37,714 bases of DNA from Ensifer adhaerens (GCF_001270265.1 NZ_LGAP01000048.1:1-37714); one strand, 5' to 3'; shown: positions 1 through 9,935, counted from the stretch's first letter. Numbers and translations are program-made. The notes: a model not told the origin generated them from the letters alone.

Positions 1-69
1 CTCGTTGTGACGCGTCAGCCATACCAACGCCAAAACCACGTCGTCCATTTTGCCTTCGTCGATCTCCAT
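1..69 (-). CDS. DUF6429 family protein, N-terminal part only
   Basis: Only the first 23 codons lie in the window; the gene runs off the left edge. The peptide starts MEIDEGKMDDVVLALVWL, which resembles the start of DUF6429 proteins, small proteins of unknown function common in rhizobia. The start is the ATG at 69, preceded by a weak GGCGGA. It overlaps the out-of-frame tail of the neighbouring degP-like reading frame, so its arrival probably truncated that gene. The identification rests on a short stretch. Confidence 0.5.
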   Translation of the reverse strand, partial: MEIDEGKMDDVVLALVWLTRHNE

Positions 70-125
70 TCCGCCAGGTTACCACGCGCGATCGCACAAG
101 TCCTGCGGCCCTGCTCGGATGGATA

Positions 126-275
126 CGGCGTGACTTCCTCCAAGACATCAGCGAGCGAGGGTTGAGTGCTTGCCGAAATCGCCGACTGCGGCCGCGCCGC
201 CGGAAGCGGCGCAGGAACCAGGATGAGGACGAGTGCGGCGAATACGCCAACGGATTTCGACGAACGCGTGGTCAT
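126..275 (-). pseudogene. DegP/Do-like serine protease, N-terminal remnant
   Basis: The frame begins with a signal peptide (basic MTTRSSK, then a hydrophobic segment ending around PAPLPAARP) and continues with SLADVLEEVTP, which matches the segment just before AVVNI in Do/HtrA periplasmic proteases. Similarity stops at VTP; the next codons are unrelated and run into the DUF6429 gene. About 50 codons of a protein of roughly 450-500 residues remain, without the catalytic domain or PDZ domains. It follows groEL on the same strand, which fits a former heat-shock and envelope-stress cluster. The family call is inferred from a short match. Confidence 0.45.
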
Positions 276-445
276 TTTTGGCCCCGAACTCTTTAGTTCC
301 TCCTTCGGTGCAGGGGCGGGCCCTCGGGTGCAGCCTCATCGGAGCCACGATTTTGGCTCCTGCCAAACCAGCACCAGTCCGATATCGAAACGACGCGCCG
401 ATTCAGGCGCAATGCATCTCTTACTTCACAAGTCTACCCAAAGCC

Positions 446-465
446 CGCGCCCCGTCGGGGGCGCG
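446..465 (-). terminator. Putative hairpin terminator after groEL
   Basis: A perfect 8-bp stem (CGCGCCCC / GGGGCGCG) with a GTCG loop lies 15 bases past the groEL stop codon. There is no clear U-tract on the minus strand, so it may be a weak intrinsic terminator or a 3'-end stabilising hairpin. Confidence 0.45.
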
Positions 466-480
466 CACTTATCATTGCAG

Positions 481-2479
<1,999 letters not shown>

Positions 2480-2628
2480 GTCGCTCTCCTCATGGACAAA
2501 CAGATTTTTCAAAAGGTCCTCGGCGCCGCATTCGAAGCGAACCGGCGCGAGGCGCCGACCCTTTCGGCATCGCGCGCAATCGATCTGGTTTTTGTCTTTT
2601 CGAGTTTCAAGAGGGAACTGGAAATTTT

Positions 2629-2655
2629 TTAGCACTCTAGCCCATCGAGTGCTAC
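2629..2655. promoter_or_regulatory. CIRCE operator (HrcA binding site) of groESL
   Basis: TTAGCACTC, nine bases, GAGTGCTAC: this is the CIRCE consensus TTAGCACTC-N9-GAGTGCTAA with only the final base different. It lies about 150 bp upstream of groES, where HrcA represses groESL at normal temperature in many bacteria. It is on the groES side of the divergent intergenic region. Confidence 0.95.
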
Positions 2656-2713
2656 CGGCATGAATTGATAGGGCTATTTCACGTCGCTGGCGGTTTGGAG
2701 GGTGTGGTTGCCT

Positions 2714-2740
2714 CTTGACGCAAGGCATCGTGATCCCCAC
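2714..2740 (+). promoter_or_regulatory. Sigma-32 (RpoH)-like promoter of hsp20
   Basis: CTTGAC, 15 bases, CCCCAC resembles the heat-shock sigma consensus (CTTGAA-N13-15-CCCCAT). It is placed to start a leader of roughly 90 nt containing the ROSE-like structure in front of hsp20. Inferred from motif and position only. Confidence 0.55.
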
Positions 2741-2747
2741 CTCATCC

Positions 2748-2842
2748 TTGTCGACGCCGAGGTGGGTCGACACCAGTCCGGGAGCTCCAAGCTTCTTGGC
2801 GCTCCCTCGTACCTATGTTGCTCTACGGAGGATGTAGCTATG
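2748..2842 (+). promoter_or_regulatory. ROSE-like RNA thermometer in the hsp20 leader
   Basis: The leader can form three hairpins in order: one from two GTCGAC copies, a strong one from GGGAGC..CCAAG / CTTGG..GCTCCC, and a last one in which TTGCT faces the Shine-Dalgarno bases AGGA just before the ATG. The last arrangement (U-U/C-G-C-U opposite AGGA with a bulged G) is the hallmark of ROSE elements, which block ribosome binding at low temperature and melt on heating in rhizobial small heat-shock genes. A covariance-model search was not possible here. Confidence 0.8.
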
Positions 2843-3301
2843 AGAACAAACTTCGACTTCTCCCCCTTCTACAGGTCGAGCATCGGCTTCGACCGCATCT
2901 TCGACCTGCTCGAGAACGCCAGCCTGAACGCTGACAACGGGCCGCCCTATAACATCGTCAAACTGGGCGAAGAAACGTACCGAATCGCCATCGTGGTGGC
3001 GGGTTTTGCTGAGGACGAGCTGACGATCACCCATGAGGCGAACATGCTGGTGGTCAATGGCGCGAAACGCGAGAACGAGGAGGTACAATACCTCCATCAG
3101 GGCCTCGCTCTAAGGCCGTTTGCGCGCCGATTTGAACTCGCCGATCACGTCATCGTCGAGGGCGCAAAGCTCGAAAACGGGCTACTCGTCATCGATCTCA
3201 AGAAGGAAATACCCGAGGAGATGAAGCCGCGTCGGATCGCCATCAAATCCGAGATGACGAAGCCAGCTTCGAAGCAGATCGAAGGCGACAAAGCAGCCTA
3301 A
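2840..3301 (+). CDS. Small heat-shock protein, Hsp20 / alpha-crystallin family
   Basis: A 153-residue ATP-independent holdase of IbpA/HspA type. It has the N-terminal RSSIGFDRIFDLLEN, then the alpha-crystallin domain: PPYNIVKLGEETYRIAIVVAGF, a central region with FARRFEL, and ENGLLVIDLKKEIPEEMKPRRIAI at the C-terminus. The start is the ATG at 2840 just after GGAGGA; the frame is open further upstream, but that part is leader RNA with the ROSE-like element. It is divergent from groESL and followed by a second hsp20, consistent with a heat-induced cluster. Class A rhizobial sHsps typically have this ROSE arrangement. Confidence 0.95.
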   Translation: MRTNFDFSPFYRSSIGFDRIFDLLENASLNADNGPPYNIVKLGEETYRIAIVVAGFAEDELTITHEANMLVVNGAKRENEEVQYLHQGLALRPFARRFELADHVIVEGAKLENGLLVIDLKKEIPEEMKPRRIAIKSEMTKPASKQIEGDKAA

Positions 3302-3399
3302 TACGGCACGCACTGTTCGACCCTCGCCTGTTGCCGAACCGCGGAGGGAAAACAGTTGCGCCAAAAAGGAGGCAAAGAAACCGAAGAAAGGATGAAGTC

Positions 3400-3909
3400 A
3401 TGAATGTACGTGACCTGATCCCGTGGAGCCGTGGCAGCAGCCAGCTCCCGAGCAGCTATCGCGGTGAGGACATGGATCCATTTCTATCGCTTCACCGCAA
3501 TGTCAACCGTCTATTCGACGAAGTCTTCCGCGGCTTCGCCCAGCCATCGTCGTTCGCTGGGGCGTCGCCCTTCCGTGGTTCGTGGCCGCACGTGGAGATC
3601 GAGGAGAATGACAACGAGATCCGTGTGCTAGCGGAGGTTCCGGGCATCGATCCAGACGACATCGAGGTCCTGTTGGAAGACGGCATGCTGACGCTTCGCG
3701 GCGAAAGCAAATCGGAAACCGAGGACAAGGATCGCCGGTTCAGCGAGCGGTACTACGGGCGCTTCGAGCGACGGCTGTCCCTCGGCGGCCAGGTCGAGGA
3801 GGGCAAGGTCGCCGCAAGCTTCAAGAACGGTCTGCTCACCGTGACGCTACCGAAGACCGAAAAGGCGCGGGCCAACGTCAAGCGGATCACCATCGACAGC
3901 ACCAAATAA
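3400..3909 (+). CDS. Small heat-shock protein, Hsp20 family (class C-like)
   Basis: A 169-residue Hsp20 of a type different from its neighbour: MNVRDLIPWSRG start, DPFLSLHRNVNRLFDEVFRGF, then the alpha-crystallin domain with VEIEENDNEIRVLAEVPGIDPDDIEVLLEDGMLTLRGE, split here by its natural flow, and the end FKNGLLTVTLPKTEKA. It starts at the ATG at 3400 with GAAAGGA upstream and lies 98 bp after the first hsp20, so it is probably in the same transcript. As a holdase it would bind unfolding proteins during heat stress and hand them to DnaK/GroEL. A hairpin at 3926-3953 may end the transcript. Confidence 0.96.
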   Translation: MNVRDLIPWSRGSSQLPSSYRGEDMDPFLSLHRNVNRLFDEVFRGFAQPSSFAGASPFRGSWPHVEIEENDNEIRVLAEVPGIDPDDIEVLLEDGMLTLRGESKSETEDKDRRFSERYYGRFERRLSLGGQVEEGKVAASFKNGLLTVTLPKTEKARANVKRITIDSTK

Positions 3910-3923
3910 TCTCGACCGCCGCA

Positions 3924-3955
3924 AGCCAGCCGGGTGAAGACGTGCCCGGCTGGTT
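3924..3955 (+). terminator. Putative terminator hairpin after hsp20 pair
   Basis: CCAGCCGGG and CCCGGCTGG form a 9-bp GC-rich stem, extended by A-T and G-T pairs, 16 bases after the stop of the second hsp20. The U-tract is poor (TTACTG), so intrinsic termination is plausible but not certain. Confidence 0.55.
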
Positions 3956-3961
3956 ACTGCT

Positions 3962-4342
3962 GTGACAACGTCGATGACGGAATCGGTTGCTCGATACAGA
4001 CAATCCGGTCGTGCTGAGCGGAAGTTCGCGGAGCACGTCTGCACGAGCCAGCCCCTGGCGATTGATGTCAACTGCCGACGACCAAGCATTGATCCTGTAG
4101 TGCGCATCTTTCGCCCGTCACGCTCCGTGATGACTTCAGCGCGCGTCTCGGAGCGACCCTGGCTGCTGGTATTCGAGCGGCAAGCCCCACCCATCATCGA
4201 CTATCTGATGGGCTACACGGGTGGGAGTGACACACTGAGTCAGGTTGAGTTGACGTTCCCGACGCGCGATGCCGCCATGGCCTACGCTGAAGGACAGAAA
4301 CTGAATTACACCGTCGTAGACGACAGGAGCTGCCACCCATAG
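3962..4342 (+). CDS. NDUFS4-like ETC complex I subunit family protein
   Basis: A 126-residue protein whose second half matches the NDUFS4 / ETC complex I subunit domain: VVRIFRPSRSVMTSARVSERPWLL, then IIDYLMGYTGGSDTLSQVELTF and AMAYAEGQKLNYTVV. In mitochondria and alphaproteobacteria this family stabilises the NADH-binding arm of complex I. This is a stand-alone accessory copy with about 45 extra N-terminal residues, next to heat-shock genes and outside any nuo operon. The GTG at 3962 is the longest start; the ATG at 3974 is an alternative. Its role here is unknown; a link to respiratory protection under heat is only a guess. Confidence 0.75.
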   Translation: MTTSMTESVARYRQSGRAERKFAEHVCTSQPLAIDVNCRRPSIDPVVRIFRPSRSVMTSARVSERPWLLVFERQAPPIIDYLMGYTGGSDTLSQVELTFPTRDAAMAYAEGQKLNYTVVDDRSCHP

Positions 4343-4504
4343 TTCCTGTGAGCCGCGGGCCCTGTTGGCCTTCGCGATCGACGCTTACCGGCAAGCTCTG
4401 CCACTCAATTCCCGTCGCGTGATCGGCATGGCGAATTGCTCTGGCGCGCGGCAGGGGGAATGCTCGAGAGCCGGGGCACTCAACGTGCCCCGGCCACAAC
4501 CATT

Positions 4505-4807
4505 CTAGGCAAGCGAATGTTGACCGCCAGCGCCGGTCTTCGTCCCGAGCGGCCCATCCGCGCTCGTCGACATGCCCGCATCTCGGCAGGCATCAATGAA
4601 CGCTTCGCGCGCGATGGCGACTGGCGTCATTCGGTTTAGAGCACGGCGGCACGTTTGAACCGCCCGATTGTATTTTCTGCCTCGATAGATGGCCCAATCG
4701 CCTTCCAGGAAATCGAGTGCGTCGTTGACAGAAGCGAAGACCTGGGACGCCCCGTCCTTCATGCGGACGGTGACGGGCGTCATCCAAACCAATTCCGGGT
4801 GCAGCAT
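4505..4807 (-). CDS. DUF982 domain-containing protein
   Basis: A 100-residue protein with the DUF982 pattern: TPVTVRMKDGASQVFASVNDALDFLEGDWA, then YNRAVQTCRRALN and VAIAREAFIDACRDAGM, divided here into its three recognisable blocks. DUF982 proteins are small, rhizobia-rich and without known function. The start is placed at the ATG ending at 4807, five bases after AGGAGG; an in-frame ATG six codons earlier lacks such a site. It is convergent with the hsp20/NDUFS4-like unit and has no obvious partner. Confidence 0.8.
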   Translation of the reverse strand: MLHPELVWMTPVTVRMKDGASQVFASVNDALDFLEGDWAIYRGRKYNRAVQTCRRALNRMTPVAIAREAFIDACRDAGMSTSADGPLGTKTGAGGQHSLA

Positions 4808-5367
4808 GATGTCCTCCTTTCGCATTCACGCCGGATGAAAATGAAGTGAAAAAAATATTGGCGCCGACAGAGTGAATTTCAAGACTTCCAAACACCTACC
4901 GCATGATCAACGTCGACTGACCATCCGGCGAACAGATTGCCGCCTGATCCCCTCAGCACACACCGCGTTCACAGTGTCGGCGCGGGGTATCCTTTCACCG
5001 CCTTGACAGTCGATGATCTCCGCACAGAAGAACCGTGTCGGGGGAACCCTGACAAAGGAAGCCCCATTGACAAGCACCAGTGCGCCTATGTCCGATCTAC
5101 CAGCCGACGCGGCGGCAGCCGTGTGCGCGCCGAGCGACTGCCGAGCAAACCTACTCGGCCAGCATGGCGAGGTTGGCCGTTGAAATTGGAAACCACGCGA
5201 ACCGCAGCGATCCAGCCAGCTTGCTAGGCGCGTACGCAGGGAGGGCTCAAGATCTCAATTTTCAGTTTTCCGAAATTTTTTGCCCTCCTGCTGCGATACA
5301 ACAGGATTTCTCTTAGAGGGTGTCATTTCGCCTGAAGGTTGGCAAAGCACTCCAAAAATTCGCACGA
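4808..5367. other. 560-bp stretch without a convincing gene
   Basis: The short reading frames here (for example 4937-5227 and 5080-5316) lack ribosome sites and family resemblance. Around 5238-5290 a GGAGGGC / GCCCTCC inverted repeat flanks an A/T-rich loop; it lies downstream of the response-regulator gene and could end that transcript. Nothing else is seen. Confidence 0.4.
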
Positions 5368-6063
5368 TCAGTGCGATGGCAGGTAGAGCGCGTAGCCTAC
5401 AGAGCGAACGGTTCGAATGACGTCAGCCCCCTCCCGCTTCATTGCGCGCCTTATATGTCCAATGTGAATATCAACGGTTCGTGGCTCGACCTCTGCTTCG
5501 GGCGGCCAAGCCGCAGCAATTAGATCATCGCGCGTGTGGACAACGTCGGGGGCCCGCATCAAGCACATCAACAACCGAAACTGAAGCGCCGACAGAACGA
5601 CCGAATGGCCATTTCGCTCGACGCGAAGCCGATTGAGGTTCATTTCGATGTCGGCGTAGCGCAGTATCGCTGCTGATTTCGTGCTGGATTGCGCCGCCAC
5701 ATCGGCGCGCAATCCGCGCAGAAAAGCAAGCAACCGCTCCGGATTGAACGGACGGTCTATGATGCAATCCACGGTTGCTAGAACAAGCGGACGACCGTGG
5801 TCGCCGTTCGCCGTATTCACGAGAGCCGCAATCTTTGTCTCAGACTTTGTGGCGGCCTTGATATGGGCGCAAACGGCCGATGCATTCATTTCGGGATCAG
5901 AGCAGTCGACCACGATCGCCAATGGCGGGGCTTGATGAACACGGTCCAGAAGCTCTCCCAAACGGTTGCTGTTTTCAGCCGAAAAACCTTCGAGCGTGAG
6001 GATGTGTTTAAGAAGCAGATAAAGCTCCGCGTCTTCGGTATGGATCAGTATTCGTCCGTTCAT
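5368..6063 (-). CDS. OmpR/PhoB-type response regulator with atypical receiver
   Basis: A 231-residue protein with an N-terminal receiver (1-120) and a C-terminal winged helix (about 130-231, with RTVDIHIGHIRRAMK as likely recognition helix and IRTVRSVGYAL as the wing). The receiver keeps the acidic pair E10-D11 and a candidate phospho-acceptor D53 in VVDCSDPEMN, but the usual lysine before the conserved P-F is arginine (DRPF, R104), so phosphorylation may be altered. The start is at MNGRILIH with AAAGGA upstream. No histidine kinase is nearby. It begins 34 bp after the SDR gene on the same strand, so it may be the last gene of the aminotransferase operon. Confidence 0.85.
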   Translation of the reverse strand: MNGRILIHTEDAELYLLLKHILTLEGFSAENSNRLGELLDRVHQAPPLAIVVDCSDPEMNASAVCAHIKAATKSETKIAALVNTANGDHGRPLVLATVDCIIDRPFNPERLLAFLRGLRADVAAQSSTKSAAILRYADIEMNLNRLRVERNGHSVVLSALQFRLLMCLMRAPDVVHTRDDLIAAAWPPEAEVEPRTVDIHIGHIRRAMKREGADVIRTVRSVGYALYLPSH

Positions 6064-6097
6064 CTGTCGTCCTTTGCGCAAAATGCCGATTACAACC

Positions 6098-6874
6098 TCA
6101 CGCTGGCGCGTATTCACCGCCATTGACATCCAAGATTGCCCCGTTGACGAAGGCCGCATCATCGCAGGTGAGAAAACCTATGGCCGCGGCGACTTCGTTG
6201 GGGTGGCCCATTCGGCCAGCGGGAATGCGAGCGAGAGCCGCCTGATTGGTTGGTTTGCTGATCCCACCCGCCATTGCGGTCGCAATTCTGCCCGGAGCAA
6301 CGACGTTTGCTGTGATGCCGTGGGCGGCATAGGGCCAGACAAGCGAACGCGCGAGACCGGCTATCGCTGCTTTAGAGGCAACGTAGGCACTACCGGCGAT
6401 GCGAGGAAGTGTTCGCCCCGCGACCGAGCCGACGAAGACGATACGTCCGAAGCCATGACGGACCATGCCTGGCAACACCGCTTGGCAGCACAGCATCGCA
6501 CCGGTTAGATTGGTCGAAAGCACAAGGTTCCACTCGTCGAGCGAGACCTCGCTGAAGGGAGACGGACCGTCGACACCCTTTGGCGAGACGCCGGCGTTGC
6601 AAACGAGGACAGCAACACTTCCCCAGCTTTGCTCGAGCTCTCGAAAGAATGTGGTGATCTGACGTGGCTGCCCGAGATCGACCGTGCGTGCGAACAGGCG
6701 TTCAGCACCAAACTCGCGGGCAAGTTCGTCTTTGGCGTTTCGCACATGGCCTTCGTTTTGACCGAAGATCGCAACCCGGTACCCGCGTTGGAGAAGATAT
6801 CGGGTTGTTGCCAGCCCAATACCTGTCGTGCCGCCGGTGACCACAGCGATCCTTGCCGTCGGGCCATTTGTCAT
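6098..6874 (-). CDS. Short-chain dehydrogenase/reductase (SDR)
   Basis: A 258-residue classical SDR oxidoreductase. The NAD(P)-binding motif TGGTTGIG is at 13-20, NAG follows strand 4, and the catalytic set is N122, S150, Y164 and K168 (YVASK). The end has the usual INVNGG-like DVNGG. It resembles 3-oxoacyl-ACP reductase-type SDRs, but the substrate cannot be read from sequence. Its start overlaps the stop of the ThDP-enzyme gene by 4 bp, so both are translated from one message with the aminotransferase. It probably oxidises or reduces a carbonyl/alcohol intermediate of that pathway. Confidence 0.93.
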   Translation of the reverse strand: MTNGPTARIAVVTGGTTGIGLATTRYLLQRGYRVAIFGQNEGHVRNAKDELAREFGAERLFARTVDLGQPRQITTFFRELEQSWGSVAVLVCNAGVSPKGVDGPSPFSEVSLDEWNLVLSTNLTGAMLCCQAVLPGMVRHGFGRIVFVGSVAGRTLPRIAGSAYVASKAAIAGLARSLVWPYAAHGITANVVAPGRIATAMAGGISKPTNQAALARIPAGRMGHPNEVAAAIGFLTCDDAAFVNGAILDVNGGEYAPA

Positions 6875-8580
6875 GCTGCCGCATCCATGTTCGCGAAGAG
6901 AGAAAGGGGAGGATGTGCTTCCGGGTCCGTCATGACCTCAATCAGCATCGGTGTCTGCGCCCGAATGCTGCGTTCAAGCAGATCGGCCAGATCACCGGGA
7001 TCCTCAACGCGGACCGCGGGGCAGCCACAAGCTCTTGCGATCTGCACATGATCGACGTCGGCGAAGTGGCATGCCGTCGTGTAGCTACCGAACTTCACGG
7101 TCTCCGCATCCCGTTGAAAGCCGAGGATGCCGTTATTCAATACGATCGTGATGACCGGAAGCTGCATACGCACGATCGTTTCAAGCTCGGCCCAACTATG
7201 GGCGAAGCCGCCATCGCCAACGAGGGCAATGACCGGACTTTGTGGACGGGCAACCTTGGCGCCGATTGCGAGCGGCACACCCCAACCAAGTCCTGCGAGA
7301 CCGCGAGGCGTGATAAAGCGCATGACGCCTGGAGCACGCAACTGCCCGACAACCCACATGGAGGAATAGGAGGCGTCAGCGACGACCGTCATATCAGTGG
7401 TCAGAATGGGCTGAAGCTCAGCCATCACCCTTTCTGGTCGGATGGGCCTGGAAGTCGCGGTCGCAACGTCTAAGCGATCGCCTTCGAACGCGGTCCAGAA
7501 GCCTGCTATGCGCTCTTCCAGTCGCGTACGATCACGATGGCGACGTGAAAGGTCGACTTGACCAAGCGCGCCACGAAGGGCCGAAATCGTTTCGGCAGCG
7601 TCGCCAACGAGACGGATTGCCTCGTAATTCCGTCCGATCTCTGTCGGGTCGACATCGATATGCACGACTGTCGCAGAGGTTGGTATCTGGCGCCAGTTGT
7701 CCGTTCCGTTCTGATTGGTTCGCGTACCAACGAGAATGACCAGATCAGCTTCCTCAATCAAAGGCAGCGAGTGACGTCCGAGCGAACGTGGGCCGGTTAA
7801 TGATCCAAGGACACCGGCAGACAGTGGATGAAACTCGTCTACCGCCCCCTTCCCCATATTGGTGGTTATCACGGGCAGGCTTGCTTCGTGCTGCAAGGCT
7901 GTCAGCTCTTCTGCGGCGCGCGCCCCGTGCACGCCGCCACCTGCCACGATGATAGGTGCCTGCGCCGATGCAATAAGGCGTGCTACCTCATCGAGCGCTT
8001 CTTCAGAAGGGCGCGTGCGATCAAGTGGCCAGTGCCCGAGGCATTTCGATCGTGGAATGGCAGCGGGTGTAGCTGGCGCACGCAACAGATCGGCAGGCAG
8101 GAGCAAGACCGCAGGCCCCGGGCGGCCGGACGCAGCGACGGTAAAGGCGGCGTCGATATAGTCGTCAATCCGGTCTGGGACATGAACGCGCCGGACCCAT
8201 TTGGCGCAGGATTGGAAGAGTGCGATCTGGTCGAAATCCTGGAATGCATTTCTGTCCGATTGATCGCGTTCGACATCCTGAACGAGCGCAACGATCGGAA
8301 CACTTGCCTTTAAGGCTTCCGCCAGAGGCGGGACAAGAAGTGTCGCGGCAGGACCGTTCTGTGCGGCAACGACACCGACTTTGCCTGATATGCGGGCATA
8401 TCCGTCGGCCATTGCCCCTCCCATGTTTTCTTGCCTATAGGCGATCTGTTTGATGCCGGCCGCCTCCGCCGCGAGAATAACTGCCGAGGGAAGGCTTTGG
8501 GCGAAGATGAACTCCACCTGGTGGCGGCAAAGGATACGGGCAATGCGCTCGGCGACGGTTTCAGTTGCGGCAGGGGTCAT
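6871..8580 (-). CDS. ThDP-dependent enzyme, acetolactate-synthase-like
   Basis: A 569-residue protein with the three-domain layout of the acetolactate synthase / benzoylformate decarboxylase superfamily. The catalytic glutamate is E51 (YRQENMGGAMADGYAR), the central domain carries PIIVAGGGV, and the C-terminal ThDP motif starts GDGGFAHSW and ends VLNN about 25 residues on. It would cleave, decarboxylate or ligate 2-keto acids or acyloins. It overlaps its neighbours by 4 bp on both sides (aminotransferase upstream, SDR downstream), so it is part of a dedicated pathway rather than branched-chain amino-acid synthesis; no regulatory subunit gene is present. Confidence 0.92.
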   Translation of the reverse strand: MTPAATETVAERIARILCRHQVEFIFAQSLPSAVILAAEAAGIKQIAYRQENMGGAMADGYARISGKVGVVAAQNGPAATLLVPPLAEALKASVPIVALVQDVERDQSDRNAFQDFDQIALFQSCAKWVRRVHVPDRIDDYIDAAFTVAASGRPGPAVLLLPADLLRAPATPAAIPRSKCLGHWPLDRTRPSEEALDEVARLIASAQAPIIVAGGGVHGARAAEELTALQHEASLPVITTNMGKGAVDEFHPLSAGVLGSLTGPRSLGRHSLPLIEEADLVILVGTRTNQNGTDNWRQIPTSATVVHIDVDPTEIGRNYEAIRLVGDAAETISALRGALGQVDLSRRHRDRTRLEERIAGFWTAFEGDRLDVATATSRPIRPERVMAELQPILTTDMTVVADASYSSMWVVGQLRAPGVMRFITPRGLAGLGWGVPLAIGAKVARPQSPVIALVGDGGFAHSWAELETIVRMQLPVITIVLNNGILGFQRDAETVKFGSYTTACHFADVDHVQIARACGCPAVRVEDPGDLADLLERSIRAQTPMLIEVMTDPEAHPPLSLFANMDAAA

Positions 8581-9935
8581 TTTTGCGCCCTCTCGTTGGC
8601 GGCGTGAACATTCAGAAAATCATCGAAGGCAGCCACGATGAGGTCGATGTCGCTGTTGGTCATGGGTGTCGAAAGGCTGGCAGCGGCGCCATGGGGAAGG
8701 AGGATGCCGCTTTGAAGGAAATGCCGTGCAAGTCCCTTCATCAGGCTGGCATCCGCATCACTCAGGAAGGCTTCTCGAAACTGGGTTGGCGCTTGGCGTT
8801 TGGGATGGATGCGAAACAAGGAGGCGGCGCCCGTCACAGAGAATGAGGCCCCGTGACGGCTGATGCTGGATCTAAGGCCACTGCGCAGCCGCTCTCCGAG
8901 CGCTTCCAAGTGATTGAAGTTATCGGGCGTCATTGCCTCCATGGCGACCCGGCCAGCGACCATTGAGACGGGATTGGCGGAAAACGTGCCCCCCTGCGGC
9001 AGCACAGGCTTTGCGTCTTCAGTACCGAAGACCCGCATGATCTCTTCGCGCCCGCCGATGGCGCCGATTGGAAACCCACCACCGATAATTTTACCCACCG
9101 TGATCAGATCGGGCTTCAAACCATATCGCGGCGAGGCTCCTGCGTAGCCCTGCCTGAGATTGAGGACCTCATCAGCAATGATGAGGATGCCATGCTTGCG
9201 TGCGGCCGAACTGAGTGCCTCGATGAAGGTGGCAGTGGGATGAACAAGACCGGCGCGGCTGGGCATCGGATCGATCAACACGCAGGCGACACGGTCGCGC
9301 AAGGCGTGTAGGCGTCGTTCAAGCCCGTCTACGTCGTTGAAACGAATGAGATGGACGTCATCGGCGACACTTACAGGAGTGCCATGATAGGCAGGTATTG
9401 CCCGCGGTATCTCTGCCCGTTCGTCCGGGTTTGAGACCACGGCCTGCCCGGCCTCGGCCCAGTCATAGGCGCCGTGATATGCCCCCTCGACCCTGACAAT
9501 TCCCGGCCGGCCCGTGAATGCACGGGCGGCTTTGATTGCGAACATTACCGCTTCGGTGCCGCTATTGACGAAGCGCACTTGTTCGATGGCCGGGATACGG
9601 TCGACAAGCAGCTCGGCAAGCCCGATCTCGTGTTGTGTCGGGTTGGCAAAGCACGTGCCCGACCGCATAAGATCGCTTACGGCCTGACGGACCGGCTCGA
9701 AGCCGTGTCCGTGAATAAGGGTCGTAAAATTGTTGTTGAGGTCGAGCAGGCGATTGCTATCGACGTCAACCAGATAGGCGCCCTCCCCGTACGCGACGTA
9801 AAACGGGATGGGATCTTTCTCTACCGTGGCGCGGGTCACGCCGCCGGGAAAAACCGGCATTGCGCGACGGAATAGACGTGTCGATTTGGTCCGTGCAGGC
9901 GAGGCCTGCGCGGCATGAATTCCTTGAACTGGCAT
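8577..9935 (-). CDS. Class III aminotransferase, glutamate-1-semialdehyde-2,1-aminomutase-like
   Basis: A 452-residue PLP enzyme of fold type I. It shows the N-terminal FPGGVTRATV typical of the GSA-aminomutase-like group, SGTEAVMFAIKAARA (S125-E128) for phosphate binding, D255 in IIADEV that contacts the PLP ring nitrogen, and the Schiff-base lysine K282 in VGKIIGGGFP. True hemL genes do not sit in such operons, so this is more likely an amine:keto-acid transaminase or aminomutase acting on an imported amine. First gene of the minus-strand operon; the palindrome at 9990-10005 lies 55 bp upstream of its start. Confidence 0.92.
   Translation of the reverse strand: MPVQGIHAAQASPARTKSTRLFRRAMPVFPGGVTRATVEKDPIPFYVAYGEGAYLVDVDSNRLLDLNNNFTTLIHGHGFEPVRQAVSDLMRSGTCFANPTQHEIGLAELLVDRIPAIEQVRFVNSGTEAVMFAIKAARAFTGRPGIVRVEGAYHGAYDWAEAGQAVVSNPDERAEIPRAIPAYHGTPVSVADDVHLIRFNDVDGLERRLHALRDRVACVLIDPMPSRAGLVHPTATFIEALSSAARKHGILIIADEVLNLRQGYAGASPRYGLKPDLITVGKIIGGGFPIGAIGGREEIMRVFGTEDAKPVLPQGGTFSANPVSMVAGRVAMEAMTPDNFNHLEALGERLRSGLRSSISRHGASFSVTGAASLFRIHPKRQAPTQFREAFLSDADASLMKGLARHFLQSGILLPHGAAASLSTPMTNSDIDLIVAAFDDFLNVHAANERAQK

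Noticed and set aside
2480-2773. N-terminal extension of groES by 98 residues
   Set aside because: The extension covers the leader and CIRCE operator; the conserved GroES start and AGGAG site are at 2479.
4937-5316. Two overlapping short plus-strand frames
   Set aside because: No ribosome sites, no family pattern, and low-complexity basic composition typical of chance frames.
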